Below are positions 21,490 to 31,319 of a DNA stretch of 64,000 nucleotides, one piece after another. Under the pieces are notes generated by a model. It did not search any database. It was not told where the DNA came from and worked only from the letters and a program-made list of their open reading frames with translations. The stretch is from Globodera rostochiensis (Eukaryota > Nematoda > Chromadorea > Rhabditida > Heteroderidae): the NCBI GenBank assembly GCA_018350325.1, contig JAEVLN010000018.1:1430185-1494184 (forward strand), written 5' to 3'. The position numbers were made by a program, and so were the translations under genes. How positions within the stretch are numbered: position 1 is the first letter of the stretch; each line of letters begins with the position of its first letter.

Positions 21490-22590
21490 TCGATTGCGAG
21501 TAAATTAGAAATACTTCGATGCTAATTTGGTGAAGTAATTTATTCAGCTATTTTGTTTAATTATTTTTAAGATTTTCACTTAATTTTTTCATTTTTAATT
21601 TTGCTTAATTAGCGAACAAAACTTTTTTAGTCCTGAGGAAATATTTCAGTCAGATAGCAACTTCATTTACTAAAAGTTCTTAATCTTTGTATCGTTTTAA
21701 CTAAAGCATTACGGCTCAATTTAAGCTAGCATTTGTATTTTTGAATTTTTTGTTAATTATATATTTATAAGTTTGCCAGTTTCTTCTAATTTATTTTTTC
21801 ACGTTCATTTAAGATTATTTATATTTGTTGCATGATTTTGTTTTTAATATAATTTTTTTTTGTTACATGCGTTAGGGTTTTATTTTTTGAATACAATGGT
21901 ATTAAACCTACCTCAAGACCTTGTTGCACCGCGATTCTGCGTAACTTTTTTTTAAAGAGCCCAATGCTCCCATTTGTGAGACAAACGTTTATCCGGATAT
22001 TTATTATATATAATATATATATATTTATAAAATCTATTTATTTTTGTTACAAACATTTAATAAGTACTTATATATAACGAACCGCACCTCACCTCCCCTC
22101 CCCTCCCCTAACATTTTATTTTTATAAACTTTCATATTTTTTCCATCTGCCTTCTGTTTTTCTCATTTGTAGTTGCTATATTCCAGTTGAAATTGTTGTA
22201 CTACCGGATACCGTTAAACTCAACGCGCATTCTATTAATTTATTAAAACACATTAAGAGTAAATATTTATTGAGCATTTATTAATATGAATGCTGCTGCC
22301 GCTCGGCGAGACAGTGTTTAGCCATAGTTTTAAGAAGTTTGAAGTTTGTTGTTGTTTGAGAATCGATGGCATTTTTTGTAGTTAAAGACGCTCTCTATAT
22401 ATTTAAATAGTCTTATATCGTTTAATGAAGCAAAAGCGGCAGTTAATAAATATGATCAGCTGATAATTAAATGCTTTTAATAAAGTTAATTATTTCTTTT
22501 TAAAATTGTAATTTTAAATTAATTAGTTCTAGCTAGATTAGCAAATATAAAATTTTTTTAAAATAATTTTTTTAACGATTTTTTAAGCTA
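21490..22590. other. AT-rich stretch, little seen
   Basis: Contains a C-rich patch (CACCTCCCCTCCCCTCCCC near 22088), a TATATATA run near 22005 and a short frame from ATG 22286 (MNAAAARRD) that could be a first exon but has no partner. Confidence 0.4.
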
Positions 22591-22596
22591 TTGAAC

Positions 22597-23278
22597 ATGA
22601 AAATAATATTAACTTTCTCAATAACTATGTGCTCGACAACGTACTACATGACGTATCGCTCGGCAGGACGCCTCCATCAGACTCGTGATATTCTGTATAT
22701 TTAGCTTATTATGAGTTAACTTTACATTTTAGATCATTTAAAAAAAAAGATTCTATTATAAAATATTATGATTTTTAGGAAGGTATTTGTTAGGAAAATC
22801 AAAGTTTATGTATCCTGAGTTGAGTTCAATTTTTTTTGAAATTTTCAATTGGTTTTTAGAATTTACAATCACAAATTTTTAAAGCTGATTGTGCAAACGT
22901 CGGTTCACCAATTTCTGATCACCCCCACAACCGACTGCAATCATCTTCTGTTGTGGTATTCCTGCAGCAACACACGGAGTGTTTGCAATTCATCACCACA
23001 GTGGCGAGCGCATTTTAAACTTTTTTTATGTGTAAATGAATAAATGTGAAACACTTTCCAACTTGAATAAAACTGGATAACTCAACGTCGAAAATTGAGG
23101 AGTGCCGGGTATTTAGCAAATAATACATTTTAAAATTTATTAGAATATATTATTCTATCTTTATTAAATAATATTTAGGAATTGCTATCATTTGATTGTG
23201 TTTTAGAAAGCACAACGCTTTTGCAGTCGAGGGCAAAAGCAATGCACTAAACAGAAAATTTTTACTATAATTGACTAA
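22597..23278 (+). CDS. Candidate secreted six-cysteine protein, three exons
   Basis: Model: exon 1 22597-22652 (MKIILTFSITMCSTTYYM.., signal-peptide-like), exon 2 22860-23031 after the acceptor TTGGTTTTTAG, exon 3 23207-23278 after GATTGTGTTTTAG, ending in TAA. Phases join (2, then 0) and the donors are GTATCG and GTAAAT, giving 99 residues. Exons 2-3 carry six cysteines spaced C-x8-C-x6-C-x14-C-x5-C-x6-C, with CSNTRSVCNSSPQW and CKAQRFCSRGQKQC. This suggests a small disulfide-bonded secreted protein. I do not recognise the family. Exon 2 is also open in another plus frame and on the minus strand, so the frame rests on the splice and phase agreement. Confidence 0.42.
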
Positions 23279-23443
23279 TAAAAATATTGTATGATTAAAT
23301 CACACCTTTGTTTAATATATCTTTAATTTTTTTAAATTTAACTAATCATATTTTGTATATTATGTAAACGGTGTTGTAATTGTTGCTTCATATCTTAAAA
23401 ACAACGTCTATAGTCTGAAAGAAATATTATTTTTTTATTCCAG

Positions 23444-23581
23444 ACAGTTGGTTGTTGTGTTCATGACCACTTCCATAGTTCCACGTTGCTGGGACTGATG
23501 TCCTCGGAGTCATTTAGAGGCGAAAAGCAGAGAAGTGTTAAATTTAAGATAGATAAATTAATATTTTTATATTGTTATTAG
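23444..23581 (+). CDS. Exon-like ORF, strand uncertain
   Basis: Good acceptor TTTTTTATTCCAG, then 45 codons to TAG, starting TVGCCVHDHFHSSTLLGLMS. The minus strand of the same region is open as LNDSEDISPSNVELWKWS, which looks equally protein-like but lacks a clear acceptor. 23528-23590 is shared with 13565-13625. Confidence 0.3.
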   Translation, partial: TVGCCVHDHFHSSTLLGLMSSESFRGEKQRSVKFKIDKLIFLYCY

Positions 23582-24212
23582 TCGCCTGTGCCACAAAAAT
23601 CCTTTTAATTTTTGTAATTTTTTTAATAAAAAATATTGTGCTTGTTCTTAGTGTATTTATATACACCATAGGAAAATTCTTATTTAAATTTTTTTCATTT
23701 AGTAAATAAATATGTTTAAAGCCAAAGGTGTTCCGCACACACACATGTTGAGATTTTGAGGAACTTGGAAGTGTACTTGTTTCCTTTTATTTATATATTT
23801 ACATTAATAATTATTATCTAAAAAGGTATTGTTTGTAAACTAATTGATTTGGACTAGACTTTTTTGTTTTGAATTTAGAATCGTTGTCATCATTGTTGTT
23901 TTTAGAATAGAATCAGAATCCTTTTTTTGAATTCCAAACTTATTTTTTAAAAATTCATTAAGTCTGATAATGAAGGCATTTTTGTGCAAATCGTGGTAAT
24001 TATTTTAGAAATTGAACTAAAAAATGCATAATTTTTAATCAGGCAACTGTTGAAAAGTACTCTGTTGAAAAGCCCGGTTTACCAAAAAATGCTCGATTTT
24101 AGCCTGTGAATTTTCCAACTGCATTTTTGTTAAGGTTCATGTTTTCCGAAAAAGATTTATATTTTTAATATTTATATTTTTTTCCTGAAAACAATCAATG
24201 TTTAAAATGCAA

Positions 24213-24320
24213 ACACTAATGTTCAAATTTCGACAAATTCTCATTCCTTTCTCAAAGAATTTTCCACAAAGTTTCAATAAATCGCAAAATAGTGGCAAGT
24301 CTGAGAAGTGGCAAATTTAA
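24213..24320. repeat. Dispersed repeat, also at 28922-29035
   Basis: CGACAAATTCTCATTC..TTTCTCAAA..TTCCACAAAGTTTCAA..AAATCGCAAA..GTGGCAAGTC in both places, same orientation. Confidence 0.8.
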
Positions 24321-24603
24321 TAATGCCATATGCATTTTAAATTAACTTTTTTTTCTATTTATTATTTTACGGATCTTTTGTAATTTTAAAACGAACCCTG
24401 CACTATCTACGTTACAGCGCGCACTTACTTCATAATTTAAAAGTTTTTAAATATTTATTTATCTCAAAAATGATTTAAGCTTTTATTAACAATTAGCGAA
24501 TTCACATTTCATTATTTCAAGTCTTTGGTCTATACAATGCAATCATTCTTTTTGCGCAAGAGTATTTTTACATTAGAAATGAACAGAATGGGCAGTAGTA
24601 TAA

Positions 24604-24681
24604 GGTTCCATTTGGGTATACGGTAGTACAGTAATACTGTAGGTACAGTATACTGTAACTACCGTATACCCAAATGGAACC
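24604..24681. mobile_element. Fold-back element with perfect 24-bp arms
   Basis: GGTTCCATTTGGGTATACGG..AGT at 24604-24627 is exactly complementary to 24658-24681. The 30-bp centre is itself made of two small palindromes (ACAGTA/TACTGT types). A diverged copy is at 27623-27684. Confidence 0.9.
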
Positions 24682-24784
24682 AAACCCAAAATTTACAGTT
24701 TTTTTTTGAAAATAAATGCATATAACAAACAAAGTCTACCGTAACCCTATCCCGCTACAATACCAGGGTTTCAGCTCATGAAAA

Positions 24785-25150
24785 TGTTTTGAAAATGATT
24801 AAGAGAGAGGCAGATGGGGGGGGGGATCAATAAATGGAATTCACAAATATGTGAGTGACCCGAAGGATGTTAATAAAAATCGAATGGGGAGGGGGGTCGG
24901 CGGGGCTCCCGAAAAGGGAGGGATGGATAGGAAGGATAAAGATCAGCAAATTATCGGTCATCACATGCTGACTCAAATATTTTTGTGCAGCCGATGTTGT
25001 ACACTTTCCCACGCGAGAATAAAAAGAAAAGGAAAAAGGGGGGTTTAGAGAATCGAATTGAGAGAAATGTTTAAAAACTTTTTGCTGTTTTGAGGCCGAA
25101 GAAACGGTAAATATCGCCAAAAAAATTAACGATTGAAATCACAGCACCAT
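24785..25150. other. Start of GC-rich island
   Basis: Eleven-G run near 24817, then G-rich DNA with no supported gene. It lies 3' of the Pro-rich gene and may hold its 3' untranslated region. Confidence 0.4.
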
Positions 25151-25689
25151 TCAATGCTCCATCTGCTCATCCTGCTCATCGTCACTCTCGCTCACTGATC
25201 GTCGTTGGGGCGTGGCGCTCAACGGCATCGGTTTGACGTCTTCTTCCGACCATGTGTCATCCGACGAAGCCAGGCGCCGTTTTTTTGCCGTCGTCTTGCG
25301 ATGTTTTCGCTGTCCAAGCTGTTTTCGCCGTTCAACCGCGGTCGTTGTTTTTGTTGTTGTTGTTGTCGGTGGTGGCGGCGGCACCGGCGGTTGGCGGGTC
25401 GGTAGCACCGCCGGTTGGCGGGTCGGCGGCACCGCCGGTTGGCGGGTCGGCGGCACCAGCGGCGGAGGCAGCGGGAGCAAACCGCTAGAAAAGAGTGACG
25501 GTGGGCGCGCCGCAGGTGCTGGTGTTGGCGGGCGTGTTGATGGCGGCACTCGAGTCGCTGGCGGGCGCAATGTCGTCGGCGCCGGCTGCAGTTGGCGCTG
25601 TAGTCGGGGATCCATCGGCGGCGGCACGGTGCGCGAGCTTTTGTAGAAAGTGAGCTGTCGAAAGGCGGCGGCTCCTGCTCGCCGGGCAT
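25151..25689 (-). CDS. Pro-rich, basic/acidic-tailed nuclear-type protein, 3' exon
   Basis: GC-rich minus exon after a TTTTTCATTTAG acceptor. The frame ending at 25151 reads FRQLTFYKSSRTVPPPMDPR, then a Pro-rich stretch with three TRQPAV-type repeats, a Thr run, a basic segment (ERRKQLGQRKHRKTTAKKRR) and an acidic tail (SEEDVKPMPLS.., SESDDEQDEQMEH). This order suggests a nuclear, disordered regulatory protein; family unknown. Two other minus frames are open for over 60 codons in the first half because of GC content. The charged 3' part fixes the frame there, but the entry frame is unsure (phase 1 at the acceptor, or a start at CAG|CTC near 25647). Confidence 0.6.
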
Positions 25690-25706
25690 GCCCTAAATGA
25701 AAAATG

Positions 25707-25943
25707 TTAAAGCTTATTAAAGAACTTCGCGCAATCTTGTGATTGCTCGAGTTCGCTCCTCCTCCTCCCTAGCTTTGCGGTCGCGGCGCCGTTGTTATTC
25801 GGCTTTCTTCCGCTCGGCCGCCTCCGCACGCTCACCTCCGCCTGGCTCCGCTTTCGTTCGGTCAATTTAATGTCGGTAATGTTGTTGTTGCTGCTGCTCT
25901 TTTCCATTTTTTGGGCGCAAATATTTGGCACTAAAAATTAAAA
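25707..25943 (-). CDS. Upstream exon(s) of the Pro-rich gene, frame damaged
   Basis: After the acceptor TTTTTAATTTTTAG, one frame gives MEKSSSNNNITDIKLTERKR. From there a different frame becomes strongly coiled-coil-like: ERAEAAERKKAE, an in-frame TAA, then RDRKAREEEERTRAITRLRE and a GTTCTTTAA donor. The switch of frame plus the stop suggests one or more indels (decay or assembly error), or an intron from GAG|GTGAGC that I cannot close. It probably belongs to the same gene as 25151-25689, 33 bp downstream. Confidence 0.4.
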
Positions 25944-26030
25944 ACAATTAAATACATATTAGCATAAACAAAAAAAAAAACAAGCCTACATAAATCAAAA
26001 GTGCCAGCCCTCCAAAAGATTGAGGCATTA

Positions 26031-26142
26031 GGGGTAGGCGCTCGGCGCCTACCCCCGCGGGCGTCATGAAGACGCTGGAAAAATCGGAAAGCGGCATCCA
26101 TAGGATGCCGCGGTCGGAAAGCCGACTTTGCCCTTTTTGGCA
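26031..26142. other. Five consecutive short hairpins
   Basis: Stems at 26031-26055 (11 bp, GGGGTAGGCGC, loop TCG), 26061-26075 (GCGTC, loop 5), 26091-26111 (9 bp, GCGGCATCC, loop ATA), 26113-26126 (GTCGG, loop AAAG) and 26129-26142 (TGCC, loop 6). GC-rich in AT-rich surroundings, lying between the Pro-rich gene and tandem repeats. Confidence 0.8.
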
Positions 26143-26287
26143 TCAGGAGAGAATGGCTTTTGCCGGGGCTAGGGACAGGCTTCTGCCTTTCATTAAAGGA
26201 CGGTTAAACAGTTGATGTTAACTGTGCTAAATAGGGGCTTAAATAGGATCAATTTTGATCGCCCGCCTGTCTGCAAAATTGATCCAA

Positions 26288-26668
26288 CTGCCCCGGGCAA
26301 TTTGGATCAATTTTGCTAATTGTGTGGCAGCCGGTCATGATCGGAGATAAAAATCTACGGTCGTTAAACGGCTGTCAAATGGATGGCAAACATAGCCTCA
26401 GGGCATATGTCAGGACCGTTCTGCCGGAACATGCGTTATGGTCCAGACATTTTGCCTCAGGGCATAAAGTTCCAAATGCCCCTAGGCAATTTGGATCAAT
26501 TTTGCTAATTGTGTGGCAGCCAGTCGTGATCGGAGATAAAAATCTCCGGTCGTTAAACGGCTGTCAAATGGGTGGCAAACATAGCCTCAGGGCATATGTC
26601 AGGACCCTTCTACCGGAAAAGCGTAATGGTCCAGACATTTTGCCTCAGGACATGTTAATGAAATGTAC
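26288..26668. repeat. Two copies of a 189-bp tandem repeat
   Basis: GGATCAATTTTGCTAATTGT recurs at 26304 and 26493. The period is a multiple of three, so a 123-codon frame (26313-26684) runs through both copies. No coding signature beyond that. Confidence 0.9.
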
Positions 26669-26810
26669 GAAATGGGGGGTATAAGCAGCCATAAAGTCTC
26701 TTAAGGCACACAGAGTTCGCTGTACACAATTATCTCGATCAACGCTGCGCTCAATCATCTAACAGGGCATTCGATCAGGCAAGTAATGGTCCCCAAAGGC
26801 AAAATTTAGA

Positions 26811-27275
26811 ATGCCATTGGCACAACTGAGGCTAAAATTAGGGTTGCCTTGGCCTCTAAGTGCTAAACCAAAATGCCATTGGCACAAGAAGGCTAAAAAA
26901 GGGGTCCCTTGGCCCCTAAGTGCTAAACCAAAGTGCTAATGGCACAAACAGACAAAATTTGGAAACCTATTGGCACAACTGAGGCTAAAATTAGGGTTCC
27001 CTCGGCCCCTAAGTGCTAGACCAAAATGCCATTGGCACAACTGTGGCTAAAATTTGGGTTCCCTCGGCCCCTAAGTGCTAAACCAAAATGCCATTGGCAC
27101 AACTGAGGCCAAAATTAGGGTTCTCTCGGCCCCTAAGTGCTAAACCAATGTGCCAATGGCACAAACAGACAAAATTTGGAATGCCATTGGCAAAACTGAG
27201 GCTAAAATTAGGGTTGCCTTGGCATCTAAGTGTTAAACCAAAATACCATTGGCACAAGGAGGCTAAAATTAGGGT
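26811..27275. repeat. 62-bp minisatellite with regular 32-bp short units
   Basis: ATGCCATTGGCACA-type starts at 26811, 26873, 26933, 26965, 27026, 27088, 27149, 27181, 27243: spacings 62, 60, 32, 61, 62, 61, 32, 62. The third and seventh units are shortened the same way, giving a four-unit higher-order period of about 216 bp. The core TGCCATTGGCA is nearly self-complementary. Confidence 0.9.
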
Positions 27276-27304
27276 TATATATACATGCGGGCGGGGAGGT
27301 GGGA

Positions 27305-27590
27305 AATCGTCAGAATTACTGTAGCGCTGTTCTGGTAGGGAAATAGTTCAAAAGTTCTGGTCCGGGTGGTGGTTGAGAGATGGGTGGGAATGATTCTGGG
27401 TTACAGTAATTATTGCTCTGATATGAGAATGGAAAATTTCAGAATTACTGTAGTTCTGGTATGGTGGGAAGGTGGTGGTTGAGAGATGGGTGGGAATGAT
27501 TCTGGATTACGTAAATTGTTGGTATGAGAATGGAAAAAATCAGAATTACTGTAGTTCTGGTAGGGTGTGGGTGAAACGTGTGTTGAAAAT
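27305..27590. repeat. About 106-bp tandem repeat, two full copies and part
   Basis: GGTGGTGGTTGAGAGATGGG at 27365 and 27471, and CAGAATTACTGTAG three times. G-rich plus strand. Confidence 0.85.
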
Positions 27591-27622
27591 GAAAAATTTA
27601 CAAATTGTGGTAGTTTTTGTTT

Positions 27623-27684
27623 GGTCCGTTTGGGTACACGGTAGCTACAGTATGCTGTGGATACCGTATACCCAAATGGAGACT
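27623..27684. mobile_element. Diverged copy of the fold-back element
   Basis: GTCCGTTTGGGTACACGGTA and, inverted, GTCTCCATTTGGGTATACGG. Arms imperfect, shorter centre than at 24604. Confidence 0.8.
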
Positions 27685-27954
27685 TATACTACTATGGGCG
27701 TAGCATTGTGCGGAGAATAGATGGCCAATGCCATCGCGTCATTTTTTGTCGTGACGCCAGAGAACCATAGGTTTAGCCTAAATTCGACAAAACTTTCCCG
27801 AAACCCGGAAAAAAGGACAAAATAAAGACGGAGGTTTCATTAAGAACGAATCTTACAAACAAGGGCATTTTTATTTATAAAATTAGGACCCTCCAAATAA
27901 GGACAACTCTTATAAATAAGGACAGTTGGCATTCGGGATCAATTTTAATTTTTC

Positions 27955-28400
27955 TAATAGTTTTTATAGCATAATTTGCTTAACGATTATTTTTTAATTA
28001 TATTTCAAATGTGTTTGTCATTTTAATTTTTTTATTTGCTTCCGACCCGCTCCATAGACTACCTTCTCATTCGAACTCCTAGTTTTACGGCGCGATTTTT
28101 AATCTCTCGGTTATAATAGTTATTAACCGTGCTGCCTTTAAATTGTTTTTAATTAAATTTAATTTGGTATTTAAACTTTTTTATTTTGTTCCAATTGGAT
28201 GTTTAGTTACATTTATTCATCACAGTTTATTTTTCTAAAATTTATGGCTGCCTTGCACAAATCACCTTTTTCAATTTGACCAAAATTTAAGCTAGCATAA
28301 TGTTTTTTTTTTGATCGACTTTTTGTTAAATAAATTTTTAAACGAAGACTTTAAAAATTGTTTATTTATTTAATTAAAGATATATCATTAGAGCGTTCTG
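27955..28400. repeat. Dispersed copy of array segment 4440-5170
   Basis: TAGCATAATTTGCT..GTCCGACCCGCTC-like..ATTTTTAATCTCTCGGTTAT..GTTCCAATTGGATGTTTAG, several internal deletions. Confidence 0.8.
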
Positions 28401-28501
28401 CGAGTTAATCAGTAAATTTAGGAGTTTTAATAAGTCGATTTAGCGTTTTTTCCTTAACATTATACAACTAAACGTCTTCCGCCACCTCCAATTTGTGCTC
28501 T

Positions 28502-28606
28502 CTATTGCGCTTGACTGTAATCGCCGGCCATGTTTGTGAGGGGCTGCAAATAGTTGCTCAGGTATTGCGACAATTGGGCCGTAGAACCATTTTTTAAATT
28601 GTTGTG
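28502..28606 (-). CDS. Exon-like ORF, Gln/Asn/Leu-rich
   Basis: Minus frame to TAG: HNNLKNGSTAQLSQYLSNYL, then QPLTNMAGDYSQAQ. After the TAG the same frame stays open as RAQIGGGGRRLVV, so the stop may be a recent mutation or a true terminus. No acceptor is convincing. Unknown function. Confidence 0.38.
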   Translation of the reverse strand, partial: HNNLKNGSTAQLSQYLSNYLQPLTNMAGDYSQAQ

Positions 28607-28792
28607 CTATTTTCGTCACTGGGCCATAGATGCTTAAAAAAATCGAATCTTCCTAACAATTTTTTTTATTAAAATATAAATTAATTGTTTTTTAGATTAT
28701 TTTAAAAATTTTCAAAGAAAGTTTGTTACAAACTGAATTTTTGTTAAGGATTTTTAAAATGCAAATTTTTTGAATTCTGCTTTATTTTAGGG

Positions 28793-28830
28793 GGAGGGAG
28801 AAGTCGGTGGTGCCGATAGGCGGCACAGGG
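28793..28830. repeat. Inverted copy of the hairpin patch at 3355-3395
   Basis: GTGGTGCCGATAGGCGGCAC forms a hairpin (GTGCCG/CGGCAC) and corresponds, reverse-complemented, to the 3362-3379 hairpin region. Confidence 0.6.
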
Positions 28831-29463
28831 AGAATTTTTGAAAAAATTTAATCATATTTGTAACAAATCGAACGCCAAATAAAGCAATTAAATAATCAAA
28901 TTGCAAGAATCAAGGAGTACTATTCTCGACAAATTCTCATTCTTTTCTCAAAAAATAAGAATGTTCCACAAAGTTTCAAGAAATCGCAAAAGTGGCAAGT
29001 CGGGAGACGTGGTAAATTTTCAAAAGAATGGCATTTGACATAAAATAAGGCAATTGGCCTCCCTGTTCTCAATTTATTTATAACACATTATAAAACTTTT
29101 TATAAACGAAAATTATTTAACTATTTGACAGAGGCTTTTCGAGAGTAGGCTTTCCGACAGTAAGCGGACTGTTGTATATTTTTACGTTTATGTTATCGCT
29201 TTTTAATCTCATTATTATTTATTATATTCAAAATTTGGGCACGTGTTTCTTTCTTACTTGGAATTTGACTCTGCGGTCGAATTGATTAGAGGTTGTTTTA
29301 AAAATTTTTATTTTATTTTCTGTTTTATTTTTAAGTTCATCTAAAAATTTTAAATAACTAAAATAAATAAAATGGAATATTTTGCTTTTTTTATTTATTG
29401 GTTTTTTTATAATTTGACGTTGAAAGTTATTGTTATTTTTTTAATAAACTAAACAAATTATAA

Positions 29464-29547
29464 TTGCCACTTGACTGCTTAAGGAACCAGAAAGGCATTG
29501 AACAACGCCGTAAGGATCGTTATTTATTCGATCCGGCAGCCATTCGA
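29464..29547 (+). CDS. Short exon (RNQKGIEQRRKDRYLFDPAA)
   Basis: Plus frame of 28 codons: LPLDCLRNQKGIEQRRKDRY, LFDPAAIR, ending at a good donor CGA|GTAATG. A possible acceptor is ACTGCTTAAG at 29482. Basic; unknown. It sits just upstream of a transposase-like frame on the other strand. Confidence 0.38.
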
Positions 29548-29747
29548 GTAATGTAACGATATGTTTGTTTAGACCCTTTGAAATTTTGTTGTTGGTTTTT
29601 TTAAATTAAATTTTTTCATTCATATACCAATCGTCAGGTATTAGTTATAATGTGGAATATTTTTATTTTAACTTAAAACTTTTGATTCTCAAGTTTTTTA
29701 AAATTTTTGTTTCATAGAATAAATAGTATATGAACATCAGTTTTTAA

Positions 29748-29858
29748 TTAAAAATTTATGTGTTGTGCAGCCATTATGAAGAATGTTCCATCTAATATCA
29801 TCGGCCGCAATAGTTCTTTTTGTTTCGTTAGCGAGTGGGTAATAACTCGTAATTTGTT
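29748..29858 (-). CDS. Fragment resembling MULE transposase core (LDGTF)
   Basis: Minus frame of 36 codons to TAA: LRVITHSLTKQKELLRPMIL followed by DGTFFIMAAQHINF. 'DGTF' preceded by hydrophobics and followed by hydrophobics resembles the first catalytic-Asp block of MULE-type transposases, but only one block is visible. Part of it (about 29760-29800) matches 20340-20380, where an indel breaks the frame, so this is a dispersed element. Identification is tentative. Confidence 0.3.
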   Translation of the reverse strand, partial: NKLRVITHSLTKQKELLRPMILDGTFFIMAAQHINF

Positions 29859-30740
29859 TAAATGATTTTAAAATCTTTATTTTTATTAGAAAATATCCTG
29901 TGGACGTAAAAACTTTTAAATTGAACTATGTTAAAATGTCTGAATAATTTTTTGTTTACTAATGATTTTTGATTTACTTTACCAGCAGTAGTGTTTTTTG
30001 CATTACTATATTAAAAAAATAAAATGTAAATCTTTATATTTACTATTTAAAATATCTTCCAATGAGGTCAAAAAAGGATGCTCGTAACAGTCAAAAACAA
30101 TCTACCTGTGTTTTTAGTATTTAAAACTAAACTTCATTATTAGGTAATTGATTTCATAAGAATTTTGGTAAAAGTAAAGCTACCATCTGAGGGTCTGGCT
30201 CATTTATATCATTTGACTTTATGAGCTGAGTTCCGTAATTTTTAAAAATTCAATCGATTCAAAATTGCATTAAATTCTCAATTTTTATTTTTATAGCCGA
30301 ATTCGTAATCAGTGCATCAAATACAATTATCAAACATTTTTTAGAATAAAAAATATTTACACAAATTTTGACCAAAAGGGTCCCCCCTATAGTTTTGAGA
30401 AGCTGTATCTTAGCTCATAGTTCTTGCCGGAGCTTAAAGGCTACCAGTAGTATTCTTTACTTTTTGCAAAAATTTTTGTGTAGAATTTGTAATTCAAATT
30501 ATTTTTATTTTTATCTTTAACCTTTTAAGTCATTATTGTTTTGCTTTTTATCTTTATAAATTTAATAGATTGTTGTTTATGGAAGGCCAGTCAAAGTACT
30601 TTCTATTTATGGGGGAGGGGCTTTCTGCCCCCTCCATAATGTTATTAGAGTCTATAACAAATTCAAAATCACCCTTTCTTGTTTCCTATGGTTGCCAAAG
30701 AAAACTCAAATTGCAGGCCAAATTCGTACTTTTCCTTTTT

Positions 30741-30899
30741 TCACCCCAGCCCTAATATAGGCATAAATTGGTTATACCCCCCATATCGACCCTGAACCCG
30801 AACCAAACCGGGCAAGGGATATACCATTTCGAAGCCCAAACCCTGGCGCACCTCCTCCCACAAAATCACGCCGTTCTTCAACCAAAAAATTTTCAGCAT
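30741..30899 (-). CDS. Low-stop GC-rich island, possible ORF
   Basis: ATG at 30899, 52 codons to TGA (MLKIFWLKNGVILWEEVRQG, then LGFEMVYPLPGLVRVQG). A second minus frame and a plus frame are open here too, so it may be non-coding GC-rich repeat DNA. Confidence 0.25.
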   Translation of the reverse strand: MLKIFWLKNGVILWEEVRQGLGFEMVYPLPGLVRVQGRYGGYNQFMPILGLG

Positions 30900-30961
30900 T
30901 AAAGTTGGCGCAAAAAAAAAAAGAATTTTTGTCCGACTTTAACCGTAATAAAATAAATAAG

Positions 30962-31039
30962 ATGGGCGGCGGAGGTGCAAAAGATCAACCCGCGGTGGGA
31001 CTTACCCCCTGTGATTTAATTTTGGATAAATGTATGAAA
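30962..31039 (+). CDS. Candidate first exon, possibly N-myristoylated
   Basis: ATG GGC.. reading MGGGGAKDQPAVGLTPCDLI, then LDKCMK and a donor GTATGATTTC. A glycine at position 2 would permit myristoylation, but that is inference. No downstream exon was identified. Confidence 0.35.
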
Positions 31040-31057
31040 GTATGATTTCACTCTTAC

Positions 31058-31219
31058 AGTTTCCATTTTCTTAATAAATGTAGCTGCATCGCTTTCATTA
31101 TATTTTGTTCTATTAATATTTATACAAGTTCAGCAAATAGTGTTGTTAATCCCTTCAACATCTTTGGACCTCCAATTTTCGTCGTTAACTTCTTCACTTT
31201 GTTCTGTTGATATATCCCG
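31058..31219 (-). pseudogene. Exon with one in-frame TGA; paralogue at 37.4 kb
   Basis: Minus strand: RDISTEQSEEVNDENWRSKD, VEGINNTIC, TGA, then INRTKYNESDAATFIKKMET and donor GTAAGAG, all in one frame. At 37420-37510 the related frame reads ISTEQSEESSKVGGLKILKS. The conserved start (ISTEQSEE) shows common origin. One stop in otherwise coding sequence suggests recent inactivation. Confidence 0.42.
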
Positions 31220-31319
31220 AATAAAAAAATTTTATTGTCTATTTATTTAGTTGTTTGTAAATTTCAATGTTATATTCATATTAATTCTTTTTTATTTATT
31301 ATATGAACTTAAACCGCTT

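Noticed and set aside
25205..25646. Gly/Val-rich plus frames opposite the Pro-rich gene
   Set aside because: Antisense shadows of the GC-rich minus exon, whose charged 3' end gives clear coding evidence.
26313..26684. 123-codon plus frame across the 189-bp repeat
   Set aside because: Openness follows from a repeat period divisible by three; changes between the two units do not favour silent sites.
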